A DNA stretch of 64,000 nt from Gluconacetobacter sacchari. GTDB lineage: Bacteria; Pseudomonadota; Alphaproteobacteria; Acetobacterales; Acetobacteraceae. Position 1 is the first letter of the stretch, and every line of letters starts with the position of its first letter. The stretch is from positions 115,459 through 179,458 of the forward strand of contig NZ_JABEQJ010000005.1 in assembly GCF_014174255.1 (NCBI RefSeq), written 5' to 3'. A model generated the notes under the pieces. That model was not told the DNA's origin. It worked only from the letters and a program-made list of their open reading frames with translations, and searched no databases. This document shows, piece after piece, positions 18,242-25,008 of this stretch. The position numbers and the translations under genes were made by a program.

Positions 18242-18833
18242 TGCCCCGGCCCTCCCGGTCCATGGCCGCGTCGATGGCCGCCACGCACTCCGCCTCCGTT
18301 GCGAAAACGAAGTTTCTGGTGCCGTCATGGAAGCCCCAAATATTCGGGCCCATGAATGCTGTCTCCATTTGGACTGGCACGAACGGATCGCAGCGCTCTA
18401 TCACGACTTCGGCGCTGTCCGCGCTGCCTTCTGGGTCAGCCGCCTCCCAGAACATATCGGCCTTCAGGCCGCCGCTGATATCCCGATCCGTGCGGCCGTC
18501 CGGCGCCTGGGGTATGGCAGAGAGGGTGGCTGCGACATTGTCCGGCAGCGTCCGTTCGGGCGAATGATCCTCCCCGCGCAATCCTGCCTCGGCAACGTCC
18601 AGTGCAAAGCACGGACGTTCCCATGCTGGATATTGTTTACAATCCGCGACCAGAAGCTCCAGCGCCTCCCGCAACCGCTCGTTCTCGGCCCGGAGTTCTG
18701 CCGTGGCCAGCCTGCTGATCCCCGCGAACCAGCCATCTGCCAACGCCGACCGCTCCCGGCCGTCGCGGACGATCTGCGCCAGTGAGCCCATGATGTCGCT
18801 GCGGATCTCTTCCCGCGTCCCGTGGTGGGTCAT
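18234..18833 (-). CDS. hypothetical phage protein with central coiled coil
   Basis: 199 residues from MTHHGTREEI. A coiled coil at about residues 45-70 (ELRAENERLREALELLVADC) is followed by an acidic region and a C-terminal segment FVFATEAECVAAIDAAM. The start used gives an ATGA overlap with the winged-helix gene; ATG 18845 is an alternative four codons upstream. No function assigned. Confidence 0.6.
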   Translation of the reverse strand: MTHHGTREEIRSDIMGSLAQIVRDGRERSALADGWFAGISRLATAELRAENERLREALELLVADCKQYPAWERPCFALDVAEAGLRGEDHSPERTLPDNVAATLSAIPQAPDGRTDRDISGGLKADMFWEAADPEGSADSAEVVIERCDPFVPVQMETAFMGPNIWGFHDGTRNFVFATEAECVAAIDAAMDREGRGNG

Positions 18834-19207
18834 ACTTTCCTCCAACGGATCGGGGCATTATGCGATCGGGTGATGATCCCCTTGCGCTCCAATGCTCTGA
18901 GATGTCCCCACACGGTGCTGGTGGAAACGCCAAGGCTATGGGCCACCTGATCCGTACGCGGGTCGAAGCCTCCCGAACTCGGCATAACGACGCCCAGAAT
19001 CCGCCTCTGGGTCGCCGTCAGCTTTGGATGCCGGGCCGTAGAGCCTCTTTCGCCGGAGGGGATAGCCTGGCAGAGCGGGCCAATGCCGAACAGCGCATGT
19101 GCCTCATCCCGTGACAGATGAATGCCGACGCCTGCTGATGCTGCAAACTGGCCCCGCCGGATCGCAGCCTCAGCAACGGATTCCCATTCTGTGGTTCCGC
19201 TGCTCAT
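18830..19207 (-). CDS. winged-helix DNA-binding protein
   Basis: 125 residues. C-terminal half KLTATQRRILGVVMPSSGG... then VAHSLGVSTSTVWGHLRALERKGII is a clear winged-helix/MarR-like HTH. The N-terminal half (GIHLSRDEAHALFGIGP) is unassigned. Could regulate the left operon or act at the attachment site. Overlaps both neighbours by 4 bases. Confidence 0.72.
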   Translation of the reverse strand: MSSGTTEWESVAEAAIRRGQFAASAGVGIHLSRDEAHALFGIGPLCQAIPSGERGSTARHPKLTATQRRILGVVMPSSGGFDPRTDQVAHSLGVSTSTVWGHLRALERKGIITRSHNAPIRWRKV

Positions 19208-19425
19208 TCCTTCACCCCTGCAAAATGAGCCACCGCCGCGCGCACAACGAACAGATCATCGTTGGTGGAGATCATCGCCTCATGAGGCAGCGCCTCGGGC
19301 GCGCGCACGATGATCGTGACTTTCGCATCGGGGCGCATCCCGACTTTGATGGAGGTCACATGCGTATCGAGCATCGCAAAAAAGGCCGCTCTATGCGTGT
19401 CGTTGACTGGTTGTCCCATCATCAT
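19204..19425 (-). CDS. hypothetical small phage protein
   Basis: 73 residues, starting with three consecutive ATG codons. HVTSIKVGMRPDAKVTIIVRAP and DDLFVVRAAVAHF suggest a small alpha/beta fold. Directly abuts the methyltransferase stop codon and overlaps the next gene by 4 bases. No recognised domain. Confidence 0.6.
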   Translation of the reverse strand: MMMGQPVNDTHRAAFFAMLDTHVTSIKVGMRPDAKVTIIVRAPEALPHEAMISTNDDLFVVRAAVAHFAGVKE

Positions 19426-21090
19426 TCACTCCGCAGCGATCACCGCCGCCCGATCGAGGGCAGTGACGCGGTTTGCCTGGGCCAGCAGGGTGGCCATTCG
19501 TTTGGGAACGCTGTTGCCGATCAGGCGCATGCTCTCCGATTTGGTGAGCTGCCGGCGCTTGCCGTCGATCTCGATCCAGTCCGGCAGCGTCAGTTCATGC
19601 GCAGCGGCCGCCTCGGACGGTGCCAGCATCCGCATCCGGATATCGGTCAGCGCGTACGGCTGGCCTTGCATCTGGACGGTGACAACGCCGAAGCGGGCCA
19701 GGGTCGTCAGAGAGTGCAGAGGATCATCCGCGCCTTGGGCGACGCCGCCCTGCCCGTAATATTTGGTTAGAAACGCCGCTACGGCCGCGACATGGTTGCC
19801 GCCGGCAGACAGGGTCGGCACCGGCTCCCGAATATCTGCGGCCGTGCTGGTGCCGCGCAATTTCGCCAAGCTGGCCGCCGCGATGTATTTTTGCGTGCCG
19901 CGCGTCACCAGCGTCGAAAGCGGCTGGTCCATGCCGGCACCGATCACGCCCTCCGCCACGGTAAAATTGTGCTGGACCATCCAGGCAGCGACCAGGGACA
20001 TCTCCCCCCGGTGCGCGGTCGTGATGGTCGGCAGCGGAGCGCGAAGGTCATTGCCCCGCTGGGCGCCATGATGGGTTAGCGGCATCGTGAACGCTGGCGC
20101 CACGACAGCGAACCCGCCGCCGCGCTCGGTCGTGATCGTCCGCAGCGGCTCAAGGCCATCGTGCGCCGTAATATTCGATGAATGACAGACCGGGACGATG
20201 AACGGCCGAGGCGATTCCAAGACGAATTTCCGCAGACCGACGGCGATCCGGTGATTGGTGTTCGCCGCCAGAGGCTTCGTCCGGTCGAAAATCGACTGCA
20301 TCGGGATCGACCAGTCGATGATGGTGTACGTGCCGACCCATGGCCGCAGGCCGAGAGCCTTGGCTTTGTCCATGGGTGCATGCGTCTGCTCCGGCCATTC
20401 GATCGGCTGGCCGTCTCGCCGTGCAACTGCAAACCAGCGCCGCCGCTGTGTCGGAATTTTGTAATCGGCGCAGCACAGATCCCGGTCCTGGTAATCCCTC
20501 ATCAGCCGCTTGATGTGCGCGACGAACGCCCGGTAGGTCCGGCCGAGATAGCGCTTGTCGCGAACGAGCTGCTGCTGGTGACGCGGCACGCGCTCGCCAC
20601 GTTTGGCCACGGTGCCGTCCAGCTTCAGGACGCGCCCCGTCACTTTGTCCCGTTTGGCGATCAGCGGCCCCCAGCCACGGATTTCCCGGACATTCTCCAT
20701 CATGATGATCAGAGGCTTGGTTTTCCCGGCCCAGCGACAGACCTGCCACGGCAGAGATCGGACCCGTGCCGATCGCGGCGCGCCGCCCTTGGCCACCGAA
20801 TGGTCACGGCAATCCGGCGACGCCCAGAGGACGTTCACGGGCCGCCCGCCGGTCGCGACCAGCGGGTCCACGTCGAAGATGTCGCCGGCGACATGCCGGG
20901 TGTGGGGGAACAGCGCCGCGTGCGCAGCCAGCGCCACCGGATCGTGGTTGTTGGCGACGTGGACCGGCAGGCCTGCATCCTCCAGCCCCGCGCAGGCGCC
21001 GCCGAGGCCGGCGAACAGCACGACGTTGATGGCAGTGTCTAGGCTCCACTGCATCGGCGTCAGGCGGCCGATTGGGGCGAGCACGTTCAT
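19426..21090 (-). CDS. phage DNA (cytosine-5) methyltransferase
   Basis: 554 residues from ATG 21090, preceded by GGGGAG and overlapping the previous stop (ATGA). Motif I is VVLFAGLGGACAGLEDAG, the catalytic-Cys motif IV reads WASPDCRDHS (PDC instead of the usual PPC), ENVREIRGWG is motif VI, PTQRRRWF is motif VIII, and SMRLIGNSVPKRMA is motif X. Between VIII and X there is a run of five repeats of type PLxTITT...VV that probably form the target-recognition region. It may protect phage DNA from host restriction or act epigenetically. No restriction partner is adjacent. Confidence 0.88.
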   Translation of the reverse strand: MNVLAPIGRLTPMQWSLDTAINVVLFAGLGGACAGLEDAGLPVHVANNHDPVALAAHAALFPHTRHVAGDIFDVDPLVATGGRPVNVLWASPDCRDHSVAKGGAPRSARVRSLPWQVCRWAGKTKPLIIMMENVREIRGWGPLIAKRDKVTGRVLKLDGTVAKRGERVPRHQQQLVRDKRYLGRTYRAFVAHIKRLMRDYQDRDLCCADYKIPTQRRRWFAVARRDGQPIEWPEQTHAPMDKAKALGLRPWVGTYTIIDWSIPMQSIFDRTKPLAANTNHRIAVGLRKFVLESPRPFIVPVCHSSNITAHDGLEPLRTITTERGGGFAVVAPAFTMPLTHHGAQRGNDLRAPLPTITTAHRGEMSLVAAWMVQHNFTVAEGVIGAGMDQPLSTLVTRGTQKYIAAASLAKLRGTSTAADIREPVPTLSAGGNHVAAVAAFLTKYYGQGGVAQGADDPLHSLTTLARFGVVTVQMQGQPYALTDIRMRMLAPSEAAAAHELTLPDWIEIDGKRRQLTKSESMRLIGNSVPKRMATLLAQANRVTALDRAAVIAAE

Positions 21091-21638
21091 GCCGCTTCTC
21101 CCCAATTCTTTGCATTTTCTGCAAGAATCTCGTGCATCGCACGAGGCAGGGCGCCAAGAACCGACAAGACATCAAGCAACTGCGCCAGGCGAGGCTGACG
21201 CAGGGCCGCCTCCCAGTCCTTTACGCTATCAGTTCTGACTCCGACCGCCCGAGCCAGATCCTGCTGGCTCATGCCGCTTCTCCCGCGCTCCCGGCGTAGC
21301 ATCGCAGCGATCGAGCACGTCAGCGCGACCTCGCGCCCCGGCTCCAACCGATTGGCCACCTGTGCCGGCGGTGTCTCCGATGCCTGTTCGTCCGCTGTCC
21401 CCAACCCGACTGCGTCCAACAAAAACCGCTGCGCTTTTTCAAGAGGCGTCCAAAATGCGTCGGGCGTCATAAGCTCCCGGTCGTCACCGTCTTCCGTCAC
21501 CGCAACACAGGTCCAGCCTTGGCTACGGTCCTCTTTGTCTTCCCACAGGATCAGTGCGCCCGCGCGCTTGCCGTCCACGATCAGCGTTATCTCGTCGCCA
21601 GCTTCGGACGGCACCCAGGCATATCGCTGCTTGGTCAT
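21087..21638 (-). CDS. XRE-family HTH protein
   Basis: 183 residues. The N-terminal half (QRYAWVPSEAGDEITLIVDGKRAGALILWEDKEDR) looks like a small beta domain with unknown role. The C-terminal half (GRSGMSQQDLARAVGVRTDSVKDWEAALRQP-type) is a Cro/C1-like HTH. Probably a regulator coupled to the downstream methyltransferase by ATGA overlap, in the manner of controller proteins (inference). Confidence 0.7.
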   Translation of the reverse strand: MTKQRYAWVPSEAGDEITLIVDGKRAGALILWEDKEDRSQGWTCVAVTEDGDDRELMTPDAFWTPLEKAQRFLLDAVGLGTADEQASETPPAQVANRLEPGREVALTCSIAAMLRRERGRSGMSQQDLARAVGVRTDSVKDWEAALRQPRLAQLLDVLSVLGALPRAMHEILAENAKNWGEAA

Positions 21639-21886
21639 GCTGCCGCTCCCAACTGCTCACGACGGATGGCTGGCCGATGACGGTTCAGCCTCTTCCAAGG
21701 CCATAGACCGCCCCGCGCCCAGGCCTGTCGCGCGTCACCGTCACACCCGGCGCAAATCGCCAGGGACTCGACGACGCGGAATGTGAAAATATCCTGTCCA
21801 CCGCTCCAGGTGGTGCGAATCCAGCCCCGGCCTGCGCAGTCGCGGCAGGCACGCAGGGAGATGATAATGGCGAGCCAGCAGGTCAT
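21635..21886 (-). CDS. zinc-ribbon-like small phage protein
   Basis: 83 residues from MTCWLAIIIS. CRDCAGRGW and CAGCDGD supply two CxxC knuckles, so a zinc-binding fold is likely. TFRVVESLAIC lies between them. Overlaps the previous and following genes by 4 bases. A longer reading upstream to 22084 is only a shadow of the neighbouring gene. Confidence 0.6.
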   Translation of the reverse strand: MTCWLAIIISLRACRDCAGRGWIRTTWSGGQDIFTFRVVESLAICAGCDGDARQAWARGGLWPWKRLNRHRPAIRREQLGAAA

Positions 21887-22392
21887 GATGCCACCCGCTC
21901 GGCCAGCATTGCATCCCGATCGCGCCAAACCGGTGATCCGTCGTGGATATACCGCTGCATGGTCTCGACCATTCCGGCCATGTCGGGATGGCGGGTCGCC
22001 GTGCAGTCCCCACGTTCCCGACGATGGAACATGATTTCGACGTGCCTGAACGTCCGTGCGGAAATCGAAACGCGGATGCAGCACTCATGGGCGAGGAAGA
22101 CCAGCTTGCTCAAGGCTGCACTGTCGAAGGTGGCGAGTTCGCGCCTCCATGCGACAACCAGCCACTGGTCACCGCCCCATTCGATAGTTTCCCAACTGAT
22201 TGGCGCATTGTAGATGCCGTCGCCAACAATGCCGAGGATCTGCATGCAGGTTGCCTGGAACGGGTTGAGCTTGTCAGGTGCCCCACCCCATCCCTTGCGG
22301 CAGTCCTTGCGCGGCTTGCGCGTCATCATGCTCTTTGCCGCAGCGATGTTGCTTTCGACCCAGGCCGCGTGGTCCATCGTGGCGTAGCTCAT
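21883..22392 (-). CDS. hypothetical phage protein
   Basis: 169 residues from MSYATMDHAA. RKGWGGAPDKLNPFQATCMQILGIVGDGIYNAPISW looks like a folded globular start; HECCIRVSISARTFRHVEIMFHRR suggests beta strands. No family recognised. The ATG overlaps the stop of the 38-residue gene upstream, which is the reason for choosing it over longer in-frame starts. Confidence 0.65.
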   Translation of the reverse strand: MSYATMDHAAWVESNIAAAKSMMTRKPRKDCRKGWGGAPDKLNPFQATCMQILGIVGDGIYNAPISWETIEWGGDQWLVVAWRRELATFDSAALSKLVFLAHECCIRVSISARTFRHVEIMFHRRERGDCTATRHPDMAGMVETMQRYIHDGSPVWRDRDAMLAERVAS

Positions 22393-22505
22393 GATAGCCC
22401 CCACAGGACCGTCACGGTGACGGCCAGCCAGAACAGCATGCCGGCACAGATCGCGATCAGGATCGCACGGAACGGACCGGCATCCGGCCTTTCGGTACCG
22501 CTCAT
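22389..22505 (-). CDS. 38-residue membrane peptide
   Basis: Reads MSGTERPDAGPFRAIL then a hydrophobic helix (ICAGMLFWLAVTVTVLWGL) and stops. Its ATG overlaps the stop of the preceding gene (TGATG) and its stop overlaps the next start (ATGA), so it fits exactly into the coupled operon. Too short for usual gene callers. Single-TM phage peptides in this position can affect exclusion or host membrane functions, but nothing specific is visible. Confidence 0.6.
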   Translation of the reverse strand: MSGTERPDAGPFRAILIAICAGMLFWLAVTVTVLWGLS

Positions 22506-22765
22506 CATACCCGCCCGGTCTGCGCCGGCGACGGCGGAATGCCCAGCTCCGGCCAGTCGACCGCCTGCAGCAGGATGTTTTCCGCGATGAGCTGAAAATC
22601 ATCGGCGTTCTTCGTGAGCTGCTTCGCCTGGGCAGTCCTGCCCGCCCGCGCATCCTGTGACGCCTGGGCGCGCAGGTTCCGCGCAGTGCGCAGGGTCCAG
22701 TCGACTCTTTGCTGAAGCTCCGGAATGCAGCGCCTATACAAAACCGCAGCAGGAATGATCTGCAT
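22505..22765 (-). CDS. hypothetical helical phage protein
   Basis: 86 residues. Largely helical: LQQRVDWTLRTARNLRAQASQDARAG and QLTKNADDFQLIAENILLQAVDWPELG. No domain recognised. The stop overlaps the ATG of the 38-residue membrane peptide by one base. Confidence 0.6.
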   Translation of the reverse strand: MQIIPAAVLYRRCIPELQQRVDWTLRTARNLRAQASQDARAGRTAQAKQLTKNADDFQLIAENILLQAVDWPELGIPPSPAQTGRV

Positions 22766-22777
22766 TGTTCGATTTCC

Positions 22778-23011
22778 TCAGTGCAACAAGGGATCGGGAG
22801 TGCCGTCCATTCGCGCCTGGCGCGTGGCAACGAAGTCGCGCAGACGCCGGGCCTGAACCCGTGCCACTTTGGCGTCAGCCGGGCAGGCTTCCTCCATCTC
22901 GTCCGCGTCGCGCTCCAGCGCCGTCGCGCCGGCTAGGATGTCGGCGTTATCGGTCGGCGGATCGCCCAGGACGATATCGACCAGCAATTCGATTTCTTCG
23001 GCGAAGGTCAT
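22778..23011 (-). CDS. hypothetical helical acidic phage protein
   Basis: 77 residues from MTFAEEIELLVDIVLGDPP. Rich in Asp/Glu and Ala, helical throughout. The start gives an ATGA overlap with the upstream gene and has GGGGGAG upstream; the longer form from 23071 has no such support. No function assigned. Confidence 0.6.
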   Translation of the reverse strand: MTFAEEIELLVDIVLGDPPTDNADILAGATALERDADEMEEACPADAKVARVQARRLRDFVATRQARMDGTPDPLLH

Positions 23012-23307
23012 CCTGCGCTCCCCCATGTCCGTGGCGGTCGGGGTGGAGGATCGGGTATCGGACGGTTGCATGCGGGCGACGGTGCCGCGCTACCTCCCGG
23101 TCGTCTGGCAATCTCATTGCGGATCGCGGTGCGGGCGAGGATGAACGATCGCTCCAGGTCGAGAAGCGCCATCTCGCCATGCGGGCCAGCATCCATCACC
23201 AGGCCGAGGGCGCGATCGGCCAGGGCCAGCAGCGCGGCTTGCGTGGCCAGTTCGACGCGGGGGATCGTTACGGTTTCCGGCGCGGGGCTGGGGCGGCGTG
23301 CGCCCAT
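23008..23307 (-). CDS. hypothetical phage protein
   Basis: 99 residues starting MGARRPSPAP. Central helices (LATQAALLALADRALGLVMD, LLDLERSFILARTAIRNEIA) with a Pro-rich C-terminus. ATG overlaps the TGA of the upstream gene (TGATG). No family recognised. Confidence 0.55.
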   Translation of the reverse strand: MGARRPSPAPETVTIPRVELATQAALLALADRALGLVMDAGPHGEMALLDLERSFILARTAIRNEIARRPGGSAAPSPACNRPIPDPPPRPPRTWGSAG

Positions 23308-23567
23308 CACAGCACCGCCCCTAAAGCCATCACGGCGTTCGCCTCGATCGTCAGCGCGCTATCCAGCGCGGCCATTTCGCGGCGGAACTGGCGGCGGGTT
23401 TCGGGCGTGATGAGGATGTTTTCGGGGGTGGCCGTCAGCAGGATGGCCAGCGTGCGGCTGTTATGCCAGCGCGTGGCGATCGCGGCCGACAGGTGGTTGC
23501 GGCAATGGGTGGCCGCTGGGGCGCCGTAGGGGGCGCCATTGTCATGGAGAGGCATTGAATCCATCAT
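23307..23567 (-). CDS. hypothetical phage protein
   Basis: 86 residues starting MMDSMPLHDN. LTATPENILITPETRRQFRREMAALDSA is the most structured part. No recognised domain. Coupled to the next gene. Its start lies 31 bases from a plus-strand gene that runs the other way. Confidence 0.5.
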   Translation of the reverse strand: MMDSMPLHDNGAPYGAPAATHCRNHLSAAIATRWHNSRTLAILLTATPENILITPETRRQFRREMAALDSALTIEANAVMALGAVL

Positions 23568-23598
23568 TCATCCCCTAGAATTTATGAAGAGAGACAAG

Positions 23599-23850
23599 AT
23601 GTTTCGTCATGAAGAGCCATCCGAGGCCGTGCGCCTGGAGTTGATCCGCGCGGCCACGCGCCTGACGGAAAAGCATCTGGAAATGCGGGAGCGCCTGCTG
23701 CCACTTCAGCCGCCGGAGCAGCAGAGCATCCAACGTCTTGAGCTCTGGGCAGCGAGCTACATGACGACGATCTGGAGCAGTATTCTCGACCAGTTGGAAC
23801 GTGAGTGGCATAGCCACGTCCAAGGAGATCATTGGCCGTACGAGCCCTGA
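23599..23850 (+). CDS. hypothetical helical protein on the opposite strand of the left operon
   Basis: 83 residues starting MFRHEEPSEAVRLEL, with AAGAGAGACAAG immediately upstream (ATG 23584 is an alternative). Helical and amphipathic: AATRLTEKHLEMRERLLPL and IQRLELWAASYMTTIWSSILDQLE. It interrupts the run of minus-strand genes, is divergent from the 23567 gene and its 3' end overlaps the 3' end of the 24191 gene by 22 bases. No family recognised. Confidence 0.55.
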   Translation: MFRHEEPSEAVRLELIRAATRLTEKHLEMRERLLPLQPPEQQSIQRLELWAASYMTTIWSSILDQLEREWHSHVQGDHWPYEP

Positions 23851-24191
23851 CCTGCGCTCACAGGCAGAGAGGCGATCGCCTCGCGCACGAAGCTGTCCAT
23901 CTCGTGGAGATTGGCAACCAGGCCAAAGCGGGCATGGCCGGGAACGACCGCCCGCGCTACAGCGTGAACGACCAGGAATTTCGCTTCCGTGCGGCAAGCC
24001 GTACGGCTCTGCGCGGCATCAAGCCAGCCACGGACCTGTTTCGCATTGCCTCGGGCATCCGAGGCGCCCGTCAGGGACGCGACAATCAGCAGCAGATCAG
24101 TGCGGGCAAGCGCGAGGCCGTGGCGACAGGGCAGCAGGCTATCTGCCGGGTGCCTGTCGCCATAAGGCGTCTGAGTGGGGTGGGTGAGCAA
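23829..24191 (-). CDS. hypothetical phage protein, probable TTG start
   Basis: 120 residues. The TTG at 24191 has a perfect GGAGG five bases upstream, whereas the in-frame ATG at 24203 has none and contains part of that signal. LLLIVASLTGASDARGNAKQVRGWLDAAQ and KFLVVHAVARAVVPGHARFGLVANLHEM suggest a mixed fold. No domain recognised. Second gene of the left operon. Confidence 0.5.
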   Translation of the reverse strand: MLTHPTQTPYGDRHPADSLLPCRHGLALARTDLLLIVASLTGASDARGNAKQVRGWLDAAQSRTACRTEAKFLVVHAVARAVVPGHARFGLVANLHEMDSFVREAIASLPVSAGQGSYGQ

Positions 24192-24196
24192 GGGAT

Positions 24197-24214
24197 CCTC
24201 CATCGCGGGGTGCG
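24197..24214. repeat. 18-bp leader repeat, copy 2
   Basis: CCTCCATCGCGGGGTGCG, identical to 24610-24627. On the minus strand each copy ends in GGAGG placed five bases before a start codon (TTG 24191 and ATG 24604). This indicates a duplicated translation leader. Confidence 0.8.
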
Positions 24215-24223
24215 GCGGCGGAC

Positions 24224-24250
24224 ATCCCGGCACAGAATCTGTGCCGGGAT
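24224..24250. repeat. 27-bp perfect palindrome
   Basis: Arms ATCCCGGCACAGA and TCTGTGCCGGGAT, 13 bases each, around a single A. It lies in the gap between the first and second genes of the left operon. There is no T-run after it on either strand, so it is not an ordinary terminator. It could be an operator, an RNA processing hairpin or a recombination site. Confidence 0.75.
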
Positions 24251-24256
24251 CGTCAA

Positions 24257-24604
24257 TCAGCGAAGGTTGTCGGGAATGCGGACCAGGGACGCTTCATCGA
24301 ACCAGCGAGGATCGAGACCCCCTCCGCTATCCCCGACCCGGGGCGACAGCAGGACGCTTGGAGAACTGGTCAGATAGGTCGCATGACCGGTCGCAATCCC
24401 CGTGAATCCGGTGATGCGGTCGCGATAGGTCAGGCCGAGGCAGACAGGCTCACTGGGGGAGAGATCCGAGGCGCGTACGGGCGCTTCCGAAGCGGCCGCA
24501 TCGACCTCTGTTGTGGCGACCTTCGCCGGGTGCGCCGTAACGACGGCCGCAGCCGGTTTTCCGGCTGAGGCAGATTGGGAACGTTTGGTAGGGCGAAGTG
24601 ACAT
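24257..24604 (-). CDS. conserved-type phage protein, first gene of the left operon
   Basis: 115 residues from MSLRPTKRSQS. A low-complexity Ala/Ser N-terminus leads into GLTYRDRITGFTGIATGHATYLTS and GLDPRWFDEASLVRI, a pattern that recalls small phage proteins containing a DxxTGFxGxA segment. Function unknown. GGAGG lies five bases before the ATG, inside a hairpin. Equivalent in position to the first leftward gene of lambda (N), though no sequence similarity to N is evident. Confidence 0.65.
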   Translation of the reverse strand: MSLRPTKRSQSASAGKPAAAVVTAHPAKVATTEVDAAASEAPVRASDLSPSEPVCLGLTYRDRITGFTGIATGHATYLTSSPSVLLSPRVGDSGGGLDPRWFDEASLVRIPDNLR

Positions 24605-24609
24605 GAAAA

Positions 24610-24634
24610 CCTCCATCGCGGGGTGCGATGGAGG
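24610..24634 (-). promoter_or_regulatory. hairpin that sequesters the ribosome-binding site of the first left-operon gene
   Basis: CCTCCATCGC and GCGATGGAGG form a perfect 10-bp stem with a 5-base loop. In the minus-strand transcript the 3' arm carries GGAGG, the Shine-Dalgarno for ATG 24604. Folding would hide it, suggesting translational control (inference). Confidence 0.65.
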
Positions 24635-24649
24635 GGATCATCGTTACTT

Positions 24650-24688
24650 TTTCGAAAATCGCAACACTAAAATTTCGAAAATCGAAAT
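24650..24688. promoter_or_regulatory. left operator pair (OL-like) for the phage repressor
   Basis: Two sites, TTTCGA-AAA-TCGCAA at 24650-24664 and the perfect palindrome ATTTCGA-AAA-TCGAAAT at 24672-24688, centres 23 bases apart. They match the two sites between the repressor and Cro genes. They sit just upstream of the left operon, where lambda has OL. Confidence 0.75.
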
Positions 24689-24692
24689 TCCT

Positions 24693-24977
24693 TTAATTCG
24701 GCAGTTTCAGGCGGCGCCAAGTGATCTGATTTCTAAAGGCAACAGATGCGAGCACCATGGCCCCGAACATCGCGCCAAGTCCCCACCCCAGCGCATTAAG
24801 CAGGGAAGTTCCCTCGTGATTGGCTAGCACGCCGGCGCCGACGGCAGCGACGATGCCCCATCCTTTCATCGCGTCCTGTTGGATCCCCACAACGCGCTCC
24901 GCATGGCATCCCGTACAAACGGTCGCGCCGGCAGGTACGATTGTATGGCAAAAGGGGCATTTCTCTTCCGGCAGCAT
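24693..24977 (-). CDS. zinc-ribbon membrane protein in the rex position
   Basis: 94 residues. An N-terminal zinc ribbon (CPFCHTIVPAGATVCTGC, two CxxC pairs) is followed by a hydrophobic region with two likely TM helices (GIVAAVGAGVLA and ALGWGLGAMFGAMVLASVAF) and a basic tail. Lies directly downstream of the repressor gene on the same strand (gap 31 bases) and is likely expressed in the lysogen. Lower GC than most neighbours. Candidate superinfection-exclusion or lysogenic-conversion gene by position only. Confidence 0.7.
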   Translation of the reverse strand: MLPEEKCPFCHTIVPAGATVCTGCHAERVVGIQQDAMKGWGIVAAVGAGVLANHEGTSLLNALGWGLGAMFGAMVLASVAFRNQITWRRLKLPN

Positions 24978-25008
24978 CTCAAAATATCCTACGACGATAT
25001 TTAACGTT

